Below, one piece after another: positions 18,061 through 27,104 of a stretch of 64,000 nucleotides of DNA; the first letter of the stretch is position 1; the number at the start of each line of letters is the position of its first letter. The translations under genes and the position numbers were made by a program. A model generated the notes under the pieces. It was given only the letters and a program-made list of their open reading frames with translations, searched no databases and was not told the DNA's origin. This DNA comes from Devosia sp. FJ2-5-3. Lineage in GTDB: Bacteria; Pseudomonadota; Alphaproteobacteria; Rhizobiales; Devosiaceae. The stretch lies in the NCBI RefSeq assembly GCF_029201545.1, contig NZ_CP104007.1:964501-1028500 (forward strand), in the 5' to 3' direction.

Positions 18061-19454
18061 GTGTCGCAGAGAAGAAAAAGCCCCGCTTGGTAAAGCCGCC
18101 CAAGGCCGCCAACGAAGTGGTTGAAAAGCCCGTTGCCCAGAGCGCGGTCATGGATTTCCAGACCGACGCCATTGCGCTCGAGGAGCGCAAGCCGCCGATT
18201 GCGGCGCGGCTGACGCTGTACCTCGTGGCAACTGCGATTTGCTCAGCAATTGCGTGGGCCAGCGTGTCGAAAATAGACGAGATCGTCGTGGCGCCGGGCA
18301 AATTGTCCACCAGCCAACCCATGCTGGTGGTCCAGCCGCTCGAGACCTCGATCATCCGCGATATCGCAGTCAGGCCCGGCGATATCGTCAAGAAGGGGCA
18401 GTTGCTGGCGACGCTCGATCCGACGTTCAGCTCCTCAGACGCCGGGCAGCTGAAATCGCGGCTCGCCAATCTCGGCGCCCAGGTCGCGCGGCTACGGGCG
18501 GAAGTGGACGGGCTGTCCTATGCGCCGGGCGAGGCTGCATCGGCCGAAGAGAAGATGCAGGAACAGCTCTTCCGCCAGCGTCGGCTCGCCTATGAAGCGC
18601 GGATCGCCGATTTCGACGCGCAGATCGCGCAGAGCCAGGCGGTCATTGACGCATCCCTCACCCAGCAAACTGCGCTCGACCAGCGGCTGGCGGGGCTACG
18701 CGAAATCGAAAGCATGCGCTCCGATCTCGCCCAGACCGGCAATGGTTCGCGGCTCGCTCTGCTGGAAAGCCGCGACCTCAATCTCGATCTTCAGGTTTCG
18801 GTGAGCCAGATCGTCGGGCAGCATGCGCAGGCGATCGAGCAATTGAACAAGACCGTGGCGGAACGGCAGAATTTTATCGAGGACTACCGGCGCATGGCGC
18901 TGGAGCAATTGGTCGATCTCGATGACAAACATGCCGAGGCGCGGGAGGAATTTCGCAAGGTGGAGCTTCGGGCCACCATGTCCAAGCTCTATGCGCCGGC
19001 CGATGGCGCCGTGCTCGAAGTGGCCGAACGCTCGATCGCCTCGGTGATCCAGCCGGCAGAGCCGTTGATCACGCTTGTGCCCATCAATGTTCCGCTCGAT
19101 GTCGAGGTGATGGTCGCCGGCGAAGATATTGGCCATCTGGCGCTGGGGGACCTGGCGCGGGTGAAATTCGACGCCTTCCCGTTCCCGGTGCACGGCACCA
19201 TGGACGGTACGGTCACGACGATCAGCGGGAGTTCGTTTTCGCCGTCCAATGGCGCCGACCAGAGCAAGGGTCCGGCATTCTACAAGGTCGGCATCAAGCT
19301 GGGAGAAGGGCGGCTCACGGATTTGCCGGAGAACTTCGTGCTTCTGCCCGGGATGACGGTGTCCGCCGAGATCCATGCCGGCGAACGCACGGTGATATCC
19401 TATTTCCTCCATCCATTGATCCGTGGCCTAGACGAAGCGCTGCGCGAACCGTGA
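18057..19454 (+). CDS. HlyD-family periplasmic adaptor (membrane fusion protein)
   Basis: This protein would bridge the ABC exporter to an outer-membrane TolC-type channel. The 465 residues show a short cytosolic N-terminus rich in Lys/Pro, one membrane helix (about 52-73), and a lipoyl-like half ending in VVAPGKLSTSQPMLVVQPLE. A long coiled coil follows (about 130-315), then the second lipoyl half with LYAPADGAVLEVAERS, and a beta-barrel region. The C-terminus LHPLIRGLDEALREP is typical of HlyD/PrtE proteins. The ATG overlaps the exporter's TGA, so the two are translationally coupled. A strong hairpin follows the stop. Confidence 0.94.
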   Translation: MSVAEKKKPRLVKPPKAANEVVEKPVAQSAVMDFQTDAIALEERKPPIAARLTLYLVATAICSAIAWASVSKIDEIVVAPGKLSTSQPMLVVQPLETSIIRDIAVRPGDIVKKGQLLATLDPTFSSSDAGQLKSRLANLGAQVARLRAEVDGLSYAPGEAASAEEKMQEQLFRQRRLAYEARIADFDAQIAQSQAVIDASLTQQTALDQRLAGLREIESMRSDLAQTGNGSRLALLESRDLNLDLQVSVSQIVGQHAQAIEQLNKTVAERQNFIEDYRRMALEQLVDLDDKHAEAREEFRKVELRATMSKLYAPADGAVLEVAERSIASVIQPAEPLITLVPINVPLDVEVMVAGEDIGHLALGDLARVKFDAFPFPVHGTMDGTVTTISGSSFSPSNGADQSKGPAFYKVGIKLGEGRLTDLPENFVLLPGMTVSAEIHAGERTVISYFLHPLIRGLDEALREP

Positions 19455-19460
19455 AATGCA

Positions 19461-19483
19461 ACGCGACCCCGGAGGGGTCGCGT
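19461..19483 (+). terminator. Hairpin after the type I secretion operon
   Basis: Perfect 10-bp arms ACGCGACCCC (19461-19470) and GGGGTCGCGT (19474-19483) with a 3-base loop lie 7 bp past the adaptor stop and face a convergent gene. It is very stable. There is no T-run on either side, so it may act with Rho or as an RNA-end stabiliser. Confidence 0.6.
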
Positions 19484-19530
19484 CAGAGGCCCGGAGCTAT
19501 TGGCGCGGCGCCGCGTTCAATCGCGAAATT

Positions 19531-20760
19531 TCAGTCCAGTCGCAGACGAATGCTGCCGGTCCGGCGAAGCTGGTCGATGACGCCGTGGGAGCGCCAGGCA
19601 TAGAGCATCCAGCCAAATTCATAGGGCCGACATTCGCGGTCGACCTTGTCGGCCGGGAGCACTGTGTCGATGTAGGGCACGTGCAGGCCGGGGCTGACTG
19701 CGGTGGTGAAGGCACCCAGCTTGCGGGCGAGCTTGCTGGGCTCGCTGCGGCCGACCTTGCGCCAGATGGTGCCGTCGGCCTCTGAGACCATTGGTTGTTT
19801 GGTCTCGGGACGATTGTCGATCCAACGTAGCCCCTTGGCTAGCGCCGCGCGGTAATCGACGCCGCCGGCATCGAGGAGGTCGAGCAGGGCCATGGGCGCC
19901 ATGGCATGCTGGTGCACGCTATAGACCGGATAGCCCTCGACGACTTGACCGTCGCGGGTGTCGTAGTGCCACCACCACTGCCCAGCACTACCCTGCAACA
20001 GCACGATCCGCGCCGCACAGGCATTGGCGGCCCGCAGCGCTTCCCGATCACCGTTTGCCGCACTCAGGCGAGAGAGAGCCTGGATGGGATAGACCTGGTC
20101 GGCGAAGCTGCCGATGTGGCGACGGATCCATCCCGCTGAATCCGATGGCAGGACGTGGGGGAAAAGACCCGAGGCGGACTGCCCTTGCCTGAGTTTGGCT
20201 GTCGCGAGCCGTTGCACCTCGCTGGTGTCACCAAGATGGCGTGCGGCCAGCGCTGCGGTCAGGGCCCAAGCGCAGGGAACGGTATGGATTGCCGTCGGGC
20301 TGGAGAGCGCCATGGCAAGGATTGCGAACAGATCGGGCGTGTAGACGCCCGCGGTTTCCGCAGCGGCCCAGGCCGACAGGGCGACAGCCCCCGGCTCTCC
20401 CGATATTCGGGCGCGCTCGACGCAATTGAGGGCGAGGTCTATGGCTGTCCAGCCGCCGAGCACGTCGCGTTGGACCTGTTCTGGTAGCCAGCCGAGTCCC
20501 TGGGCGACGTTCGCCGCATAGCGCAGATTATCGCCCTCGGCAGTGGTGCCGGAGCCATTGCGATTGCCGACGCTGCGCATCGTGTGGGCGACACGCAGAT
20601 CCGGCAGGATCATGCGCTTGAGGCCTTCGGTCGCCAGATCGCAGAGTTGGGGCAGGCGATCGGCGCTTGTGGCGCTATCGAGCCTCATGCCTGCTATCCG
20701 GTCGGGTGTTTCCCCCGGTGCACTCGCCATTCGCCCGTCTCCATCGACACCGTTCAGCAT
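19531..20760 (-). CDS. Unrecognised protein with probable alpha/alpha-toroid fold
   Basis: I cannot name the family. The 409-residue protein lacks a signal peptide and is mostly helical, with repeated Ala/Leu-rich helices such as ALSAWAAAETAGVY and IHTVPCAWALTAALAARH. A striking aromatic core, GQWWWHYDTRDGQVVEG followed by YPVYSVHQHAMAPMAL, lies near residues 265-300. A helical-barrel protein acting on sugar or polysaccharide (hydrolase, lyase or epimerase) is plausible but inferred. The ATG at 20760 has GGGGAA upstream; ATG at 20730 (GGAGACGGGCGA) is an equally possible start, and a TTG at 20805 is less likely. It lies among glycosyltransferase and GMC oxidoreductase genes, in line with polysaccharide processing. 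Confidence 0.75.
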   Translation of the reverse strand: MLNGVDGDGRMASAPGETPDRIAGMRLDSATSADRLPQLCDLATEGLKRMILPDLRVAHTMRSVGNRNGSGTTAEGDNLRYAANVAQGLGWLPEQVQRDVLGGWTAIDLALNCVERARISGEPGAVALSAWAAAETAGVYTPDLFAILAMALSSPTAIHTVPCAWALTAALAARHLGDTSEVQRLATAKLRQGQSASGLFPHVLPSDSAGWIRRHIGSFADQVYPIQALSRLSAANGDREALRAANACAARIVLLQGSAGQWWWHYDTRDGQVVEGYPVYSVHQHAMAPMALLDLLDAGGVDYRAALAKGLRWIDNRPETKQPMVSEADGTIWRKVGRSEPSKLARKLGAFTTAVSPGLHVPYIDTVLPADKVDRECRPYEFGWMLYAWRSHGVIDQLRRTGSIRLRLD

Positions 20761-20891
20761 CGGCCATTCCCCATTGTGGTTTTGAGCAAGTTGGCATGTC
20801 CCCAACCATGCCGGACATCGCCTTTGCGATGGAGCACCAGTCGCGGTGGGCCTAAAAACGAAGGCGCGCCTAGACCGATGGATTGGGTCGG

Positions 20892-21812
20892 CTAGCGCTT
20901 TTCGCGGTTCCAGAGGTCAACCATGGAGGATGCGTTGTCATGCCAGGCCAGTCCCACCATGCGTCGGGCCCGATAAAGCCGCACCTGCGCGAGGCAGACA
21001 AAGCACCGCCAGCGCTCCTGCGCGGTGTCGAGTCGGTTGGAGCGCAGGATGGTTGGAATTTCGCCGAACGGCGACAGGGCCATGACAGCGCTCTTTACGA
21101 GCCAGCGGGTCTTGCCCATGACGGATTTTTCGATTTCGCCGAATTCGTGGGCGATGTGGCGATCCCAGCGACGCGCCAGTTCACCGAAGGACCGGCATGA
21201 AGGGGTCTTGACGCAGGCGCCTTCGACAAAGGCGATGCGGTGGCCCATGCCCGTCGCGCGCTGGCCCCAGGCGGTGTCCTCCATGGTGCCGATGCCGCCA
21301 AAGGGCCCGACCTTGCGGAACACTTCCGCGCGCACCGCCATATTGCCGGTGGCGGCAAAGCCATGGCGCTCCACATAATAGCGGGCGCGGTAACTATAGA
21401 CGCTCTCATAGGCCTCGACGGCGGTGAGCTGGTTGGCCTTTGCAGGCTGGATACGAATGTCGCCACCGATGATGTCGATCTCGGGATGCTCGTCGAAATA
21501 ATGTACGATCCGCGACAACCAGTGCGGCATGGCGATGCAGTCCGCGTCGATGAAGAGGAGAAGGTCGCCGCGGGCTTCCTCGGCGCCAAGATTGCGGGCC
21601 GGGCCTGGCCCCGGAATGGGTTGATACAGCAGGCGGACCCCCGAAACGAGCGACACCGTTCCCTCCGGCAGCACTGTCGAGCCATTATCGACCACGAGCA
21701 CCTCGAATGGGATGCCGTCCGCACGCTGCCGGTCGAGCGATCGCAGGCAACTGAGCAGGTCGGGTTCGTTCAGATGGGGCAGAATAATGCTGACACGCGG
21801 CGCTTCGGGCAT
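20892..21812 (-). CDS. Family 2 glycosyltransferase
   Basis: This is a GT-A transferase of 306 residues, probably cytosolic and membrane-associated. It opens with VSIILPHLNEPDLLSCLRSL, then VLVVDNGST. The metal-binding motif is FIDADCIAMP, and GIGTMEDTAWGQRATGMG holds the probable catalytic acid. A basic C-terminal segment could bind the membrane. The start at 21812 has AGGGAGTGCAGGA in front. It is the first gene of a possible two-gene leftward unit with the unrecognised protein downstream (131 bp apart). The sugar is unknown. Confidence 0.88.
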   Translation of the reverse strand: MPEAPRVSIILPHLNEPDLLSCLRSLDRQRADGIPFEVLVVDNGSTVLPEGTVSLVSGVRLLYQPIPGPGPARNLGAEEARGDLLLFIDADCIAMPHWLSRIVHYFDEHPEIDIIGGDIRIQPAKANQLTAVEAYESVYSYRARYYVERHGFAATGNMAVRAEVFRKVGPFGGIGTMEDTAWGQRATGMGHRIAFVEGACVKTPSCRSFGELARRWDRHIAHEFGEIEKSVMGKTRWLVKSAVMALSPFGEIPTILRSNRLDTAQERWRCFVCLAQVRLYRARRMVGLAWHDNASSMVDLWNREKR

Positions 21813-21966
21813 TCCTGCACTCCCTGAATTTGGCCCAGAGTGGTGCGATGGACTATCTGGGGCAATAACCCGAGAGCCATGAATGGCTTAGACCGAACGG
21901 TGAAATCCCCCCGCCGTACTGCTCAGCAGGCCACACCTCAGGTCACGCTAAGACTCCTCTTAACAT

Positions 21967-23643
21967 ATGTGGGTGTCCTTGATGACAATACGCGATCTCG
22001 TGGCAGGAAGCTCAGATTTGCCGACCGGCGCAACCCATTGCATTGTGGGGGGCGGGATAGCCGGGCTTTTGCTGGCGACCCGGCTCGCCCGGCACCACAA
22101 ACGGGTAATGGTCCTCGAAAGCGGGGGGCTCGATTTCGACGGCGAGATACATGACCTCAATGGCATAGACGACCCGGATGGGCGCTATGGACGCGAGAAA
22201 ACCGGTCGCTACAGGGGCCTCGGTGGCTCATCCTCGCGCTGGGGCGGGCGCATAATTCCGATCAGTCCGGACGAACACGGCAGGCGGGACCATGTCGCGC
22301 AGGAGGGGTGGCCCTTCGCGCTGGAGACACTCGACCGATATCATCACGAGCTGGAGGATTTGTTCCAGATCGGGCACGATTCCTTTGAAGATATCGACGC
22401 GGCCATGCCCGGGGCGACGGGCCTTCTTCTCGCCGATGTCGAGAATTTCCGGGCGCGCTGGGCCAAGTGCCCCACCTTTGCGCGCTGCAACATCTTGACC
22501 GCGCTGGGCAAGGAAATCCGAGACAGCGCCAATCTGACGGTCGTGCTCCATGCGACCGTGGTCGGTTTCGATCTCGACCGCGAGCAGGGGAGGCTGAGGG
22601 CGCTGACCGCACGCAGTCTTTCCGGAGCCAGCGTGACGGTCCGCGCCGAGGAATTCACGATTGCAGCGGGCACGATTGAATCAACCCGCCTTTTGTTGGC
22701 GCTCGATGCCGCCAATGACGGGCGCGCCTTTGCCGGCACCGATGCCCTGGGGCGCTATTTCCAGGATCATCTCAAGGCGGAGGTTGCCGTGGTCAACCGA
22801 CAGCGCCCGGAGTTGACCAATCACATGCTCGGATTTCGCTTCATCAAGGGGACGCGACGCGACCTGCACCTCGAACTGGCCCACAGTGCGCAGGTCGAGG
22901 ACGGTGTTTCGAGCGGCTTTGTCTATGTGTCGATGGATCTGGCAACTAGTGGACTGTCGATCATCAGGTCGATCGCCCATGGCTTGCAGGAGAGGCGGCT
23001 GGAAAGCGGGCAATTGCGCCAGGCCATCGGCCAAGTGGGGCTGCTGTCCACGGCTGCATACTGGCGGCTCCGCTACCGTCAGCTTTATGTGCCCCGCGAC
23101 GTTCCATTCCGCCTGATGGCCTGTGTCGAGCAATTGCCCCACCCGGAAAATCGTATCCGCCTGTCAACACAGGCCGATCGCATGGGAATGAAGCTGGCCC
23201 AGTTCGACTGGAAGCCGCGCGCCGCGGACGAGCAGACCTTTCGATCAACGGTGCGGCGCCTGGCAAGCTATTGGAAACACTCGGGCTTCGACAATCTCTG
23301 CCCGCTTGACTGGAACCCTTCGGTGTTGGATCCGGCAGGCAATATCAGCGATCGGGCAGAAGCCTGCGCCCACCCGTCAGGCTCGACGCGCATGGGAACC
23401 GATCCTGCCAGCTCGGTGGTTGGACCGAATTTGCGGTGTCACACGATTCCCAATCTGGCAATTGCCAGCGCCTCGGTCTTTCCGACTGCGGGCAGCGCCA
23501 ACCCGACCTTCACCATCATGAAGCTCGCCATGTGGCTGGGCGATTCCTATCTGGGCCGCTCGACAGCGGCGGACGCCTTGCGGCCGGGGAGCAAAAAGGA
23601 AGGCTCCAATCCTTTCGGACGGGAGCCTTCCTTCAGTTCGTAA
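21967..23643 (+). CDS. GMC-family FAD-dependent oxidoreductase
   Basis: This flavoprotein would oxidise an alcohol or sugar. The 558 residues begin with an FAD-binding Rossmann motif (CIVGGGIAGLLLATRLA, near 25-42) and LESGGLDFDG. RYRGLGGSSSRWGGRI is a GMC signature, and the C-terminal domain carries AHPSGSTRMGTD and VFPTAGSANPTFTIMKLA. No secretion signal is seen. The start at 21967 is tentative; ATG at 21982 is also possible, and neither has a strong ribosome site. Oddly, the last 16 or so codons (GSKKEGSNPFGREPSFSS) coincide with a terminator hairpin of the convergent RTX gene. The substrate is unknown. Context suggests modification of a sugar linked to the polysaccharide. Confidence 0.88.
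   Translation: MWVSLMTIRDLVAGSSDLPTGATHCIVGGGIAGLLLATRLARHHKRVMVLESGGLDFDGEIHDLNGIDDPDGRYGREKTGRYRGLGGSSSRWGGRIIPISPDEHGRRDHVAQEGWPFALETLDRYHHELEDLFQIGHDSFEDIDAAMPGATGLLLADVENFRARWAKCPTFARCNILTALGKEIRDSANLTVVLHATVVGFDLDREQGRLRALTARSLSGASVTVRAEEFTIAAGTIESTRLLLALDAANDGRAFAGTDALGRYFQDHLKAEVAVVNRQRPELTNHMLGFRFIKGTRRDLHLELAHSAQVEDGVSSGFVYVSMDLATSGLSIIRSIAHGLQERRLESGQLRQAIGQVGLLSTAAYWRLRYRQLYVPRDVPFRLMACVEQLPHPENRIRLSTQADRMGMKLAQFDWKPRAADEQTFRSTVRRLASYWKHSGFDNLCPLDWNPSVLDPAGNISDRAEACAHPSGSTRMGTDPASSVVGPNLRCHTIPNLAIASASVFPTAGSANPTFTIMKLAMWLGDSYLGRSTAADALRPGSKKEGSNPFGREPSFSS
23593..23633 (-). terminator. Rho-independent terminator of the RTX gene, inside the end of the GMC gene
   Basis: Perfect 12-bp arms AAGGAAGGCTCC (23596-23607) and GGAGCCTTCCTT (23622-23633) with a 14-base loop are followed, on the minus strand, by TTTTT at 23597-23593. 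This is a full intrinsic terminator about 28 bp past the RTX stop. On the plus strand it lies within the last codons of the GMC gene and lacks a T-run. Confidence 0.85.
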
Positions 23644-23660
23644 GGTCGAGACGCAGGAGA

Positions 23661-25535
23661 TTAGAGGATGAAGTCACCCTCGGTCAGCTGGATGTTGCCA
23701 GTCAGCTGAATCTCGAAGTCGTGGCGGCCATCACCGTTGATATCACCCTGGATGACGGTGATGCCCTTTTCGGTGTGCCAGGCAATTTCGCCGGGCTTCT
23801 TGTTGAAGAGGGTGTCATCGCCAGCAACGAAGCTGAAGGCCTGGTTGCCGGAGGCGCGGCTATTGGCATCGATCTCGGAGAGGTCGATCTTGTCCTGGCC
23901 CTTGATGAAGTCCGTGATCACGTCGCGGGCCCCAGCGCGGGTTCCCATTTCGTTGACGGCCTTGAACTGGAACACGTCGTTCCCGGCGCCGCCGGTGAGC
24001 GTATCCCGGCCCGTACCGCCGATCAGGACGTCATTGCCATTGCCGCCGACGAGGGTGTCGTTGCCGGCGCGGCCGTCAATGATGTCGTCGCCATTGGTGC
24101 CGGTCAGACGATCGGCATTAGAGGTGCCGTTGATCGCATTGGTCGGACCTGGAGTTGGCGTCGGCGTCGGGGTGGTGGGCAGTGTCGGAGCAGGATCGGA
24201 TGTGCCGGCGATGCCGACAAAATCACGGGCCGTCAGCTGCTTGATCCCGGTGAGGGCAATATCGAGATCGCTCTTGCCGTCGCCGTTGACGTCGATCTGG
24301 ACGATCGTGCGGTTATTGGCGGCATCGGTATGCCATGCCAGTTCGCCGGCCGTCTTGGTGAAGATCGCGTCGTTTTCCGCCAGGAAGGTGAACCCGTCGT
24401 TAGCGGAGGTGCGGCTATTGGCGTCGATGGCGCTGAGGTCGATCTTGTCCTGGCCCGTGACGAAGTCCGTGATCACATCTCGGGTCGAGTTGCTGGTCCC
24501 GGAATCGCCGGTGGAGCGGAAGACGAAGGTGTCGTTGCCGGCGCCGCCGGTGAGGGTATCCCGGCCGAGGCCGCCAATGATCGTGTCATTGCCCGCACCA
24601 CCGTTGATGGTGTCGTTGCCGGCACCGCCATCGATGCGGTCGTTGCCGCCCAGGCCATTGATTGTATTGGCGCTGGCATCACCGGTCAGAACGTCGTCAC
24701 CCTCGGTCGCGCCCTTGGAAGGGATCGGCGCGGGATCTGGACCTTCAGGCACCGGATCCGGATTGCCCGGCTGGGGCTCACTCGGATTGGACGGCACATA
24801 GGCGCCGTCATCGGACAGGCCAGCGACCAGCTGATGTCCATCGGTGGTATTGCCCGACTGGTGGACCGTGGTGTTCGTGTTGAACGTGCCCCACTGGCCC
24901 TTGCCGAAATGGTTGTCGATGAACTTGACATCCACCAGCGTGCCCGGGCCGGCCTTGCCGGTCACTGCGTACACGGTGTAGCCGGCGCCCACGAGGAGGT
25001 TGTCTTCCACGAGAACGTTGCGGACCGTACCCCAGTCACTCGAGACCATGAGCGCGGAGGTCTGCGAATGGTCGACGATGACCGTATTCCGCTTCACCGT
25101 CACATTGCTGGCGTCGATGTTGATGCCGTCATAGTGCGGATCATCCATGTAACCGATCAGGTCGTGGATGTAGTTGCCTTCGATGTGAGTGTTGTTGCCG
25201 TTCACATCGATGCCGTCGACGACATGGTGGATGTCGTTCCGCAGGAACGTGCCATGGCCGATAATGCCCTTGCCGGCCTTACCGAGACCATCAAGCTCAC
25301 TGTCCTGGATGACAGTGCCGGTCACACCCTGTTTGACGTTGATGACCGAGAAGCCGCCACTGGTGATCTTGCTGTTCTGAATAGTTACGTTGTCTGCCTG
25401 GATGTAGACCGTTCCCCGAATATCGAGGCCAGACAAAACAGTACCCGCTTTGGTGACAATGATGTCACCCGTGCGCACATCAAGTATAACCCCTTCGGGT
25501 AATCCAGTATTAGTTCCATCGGGCCAGTACCCCAT
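23661..25535 (-). CDS. RTX calcium-binding protein with parallel beta-helix domain (probable type I substrate)
   Basis: This is a probable extracellular protein of 624 residues with no Sec signal. Residues about 1-240 form a right-handed beta-helix of the pectate-lyase-like type (DNVTIQNSKI, HIEGNYIHDL, VTVKRNTVIV). A Pro-rich linker follows (about 255-285). Then come two copies of one module: RTX nonapeptides (GGAGNDTINGGAGNDTI) and a serralysin-C-like segment, DVITDFxxGQDKIDLSxIDANSR, ending near 450 and at the C-terminus. Between them is a Thr-Pro linker. The end, ...EGDFIL, fits a type I signal. AGGTGATTAACT precedes the ATG at 25535. The gene is monocistronic with its own terminator. Secretion by the nearby exporter is inferred. 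Catalytic residues of a lyase were not identified, so a structural or polysaccharide-binding role is equally likely. Confidence 0.9.
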   Translation of the reverse strand: MGYWPDGTNTGLPEGVILDVRTGDIIVTKAGTVLSGLDIRGTVYIQADNVTIQNSKITSGGFSVINVKQGVTGTVIQDSELDGLGKAGKGIIGHGTFLRNDIHHVVDGIDVNGNNTHIEGNYIHDLIGYMDDPHYDGINIDASNVTVKRNTVIVDHSQTSALMVSSDWGTVRNVLVEDNLLVGAGYTVYAVTGKAGPGTLVDVKFIDNHFGKGQWGTFNTNTTVHQSGNTTDGHQLVAGLSDDGAYVPSNPSEPQPGNPDPVPEGPDPAPIPSKGATEGDDVLTGDASANTINGLGGNDRIDGGAGNDTINGGAGNDTIIGGLGRDTLTGGAGNDTFVFRSTGDSGTSNSTRDVITDFVTGQDKIDLSAIDANSRTSANDGFTFLAENDAIFTKTAGELAWHTDAANNRTIVQIDVNGDGKSDLDIALTGIKQLTARDFVGIAGTSDPAPTLPTTPTPTPTPGPTNAINGTSNADRLTGTNGDDIIDGRAGNDTLVGGNGNDVLIGGTGRDTLTGGAGNDVFQFKAVNEMGTRAGARDVITDFIKGQDKIDLSEIDANSRASGNQAFSFVAGDDTLFNKKPGEIAWHTEKGITVIQGDINGDGRHDFEIQLTGNIQLTEGDFIL

Positions 25536-25925
25536 AGTTAATCACCTATTCTTTTTATGGAGGCTATGGAAATCTCCCAGCATCTGGGCAATTTTGGGGC
25601 TTAAAATCCGCCAGGCAGTGGATGGGTGGCTAGTGGTACTTCTGATTCGTACTAAAAGGGGTGCCGGAGATTTGCTCTTGGGAAGACGTTTTTTGCTTCG
25701 GTGTTAGTAATTTGTAACTGTCCGATTAACGCGCGTATTTGAGGCCGGGAGCGACGAGTTGACGCGGGCATTTTTTTGGTTGGCGGTAAGGAAAAAGCGG
25801 GATTTTTTGTCGATTCCCGGTCGCCTGATAGCCCGTTCGGTCGATTTTCCGGCTGTAGTTTGGATGCGATAGACTCACCCGATCAGAGCAGACACGTGGG
25901 TCCTTGAACCCCGGGGGCATTGTCG
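25536..25925. other. Divergent AT-richer intergenic region (390 bp)
   Basis: No gene is supported. It must carry the promoters of the leftward RTX gene and the rightward polysaccharide operon. The base composition is visibly more AT-rich than its neighbours, with T-runs near 25690 and 25772. No defined operator was recognised; one TTAAC half site lies near 25727. Confidence 0.5.
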
Positions 25926-27104
25926 ATGGGGACGGTAGAGGTTGTCGTTGCGAGGACGATCGAAGCAGTCGAGGCCCTGCGAGCAGTGTGGGCCTCGCTT
26001 AACGTTCCCAATATCGATGCCGATATCGACTACTTCCTCACGGTCGTAAAAGAGCTTCCAAGTGCTGTCCGCCCCCATGTCATTCATATCCGCGCCGATG
26101 ATCGCGACATGCTGGTGGTCGCGCGGATAGAGGATATGCATCTGCCGCTTAAACTGGGCTATTCCACGCTGGCCCAGGTCAGGCTCCGGGGCCTCATTTT
26201 GTCGTTCGACGGCATTTTGGGCGCGCGCGGGCGAGCCGACGAAGCGCTCGCCTTTGCCAAGTTGCGCGATGCGCTGGCCTGTGGTGACGCCGACCTCCTC
26301 ATCGCCCGCAATCTCGACCTTGCCGGCGACCGGCTTGCAGCGGCCATATCCGTCAACCACTGGTTGTTTCGAGGCCACGGGCAGGTGCCCTCCCACCGCT
26401 GGGTCATCGACGTCTCAGAAAGCCTTGAGGCGTTCCTGGCCCGGCGCACAGCCTCGACGCGCAAGAAGCTTCGTCGCGAAGAGCGTGAGTTGTTCAAGCA
26501 TTTCGAGGGTGATGTAGAGCTGCGGTGTTTCCGCGATCCCGACGATCTGGACGAAGCCTGCAGGGACATGACCGCGGTGGCGGCAGTGACCTACCAACAC
26601 AAGCTGGGTGCCGCGTTCTCGGGTGTGGCGCTCGATCGCGCGCTCCTGCAGTTGGGGTTGAAAATGGGCTGGTCGCGGGTCTGGATGCTCTATTGCGCCG
26701 GCCGGCCAGTCGCCTTCTGGCCAGGAACAGCATATGCCCAAGTATTCGCTGTCGGGACGCCGGGATTTGATCCGGTTTATTCTGATTATGCTGTCGGTCG
26801 TTTTTCGATGATCAGGATGATCGGCGATCTATCCAGAGATTCATCTGTAAAAATGATGGATTTTGGCCAAGGCGAGGCTGAGTACAAATCCCGCTTCGGG
26901 CAAGCTCTGCGGTTGGAGCGGGACATGATGGTAGCTGCACCGCGCCCCTGGCCGGTGGTCGTGCTGTGGATCCACTCCCTCTTCACCCTGGCCAACGAGG
27001 GCGCTCGCCAGATGGCCCATTCGTTCAAATGGATCGGCCATCTCAAGACTGCGTGGCGTCGGCGCGGAACTGTCATCGCAACCGACGCCGAGGTCGCACC
27101 GTGA
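25926..27104 (+). CDS. GNAT acetyltransferase, CelD/BcsL (BioF2-like) type
   Basis: This 392-residue protein is probably an acyltransferase acting on a polysaccharide or its precursor. It has the double-GNAT-like layout of CelD-type proteins. A first half is followed by FLARRTASTRKKLRREERELFK, a basic helix typical of this family. The second acetyltransferase half contains YCAGRPVAFWPGTAYAQVF and DFGQGEAEYKSRFG, a motif common in polysaccharide-cluster members. No signal or membrane helix is evident. ATG at 25926 lies after a GGGGG site; a TTG two codons upstream is possible. It is the first gene of a rightward five-gene run and overlaps the next gene by 4 bp. Confidence 0.82.
   Translation: MGTVEVVVARTIEAVEALRAVWASLNVPNIDADIDYFLTVVKELPSAVRPHVIHIRADDRDMLVVARIEDMHLPLKLGYSTLAQVRLRGLILSFDGILGARGRADEALAFAKLRDALACGDADLLIARNLDLAGDRLAAAISVNHWLFRGHGQVPSHRWVIDVSESLEAFLARRTASTRKKLRREERELFKHFEGDVELRCFRDPDDLDEACRDMTAVAAVTYQHKLGAAFSGVALDRALLQLGLKMGWSRVWMLYCAGRPVAFWPGTAYAQVFAVGTPGFDPVYSDYAVGRFSMIRMIGDLSRDSSVKMMDFGQGEAEYKSRFGQALRLERDMMVAAPRPWPVVVLWIHSLFTLANEGARQMAHSFKWIGHLKTAWRRRGTVIATDAEVAP

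Noticed and set aside
23436..25502. Long plus-strand open frame of about 690 codons
   Set aside because: It is antisense to the RTX gene; its Asp/Val-rich text is the reverse reading of Gly-Asn-Asp repeats, with no domain or start site.
25536..25925. A CtrA box or an attachment site in the AT-richer gap
   Set aside because: Only half sites are seen and there is no integrase or direct repeat nearby.
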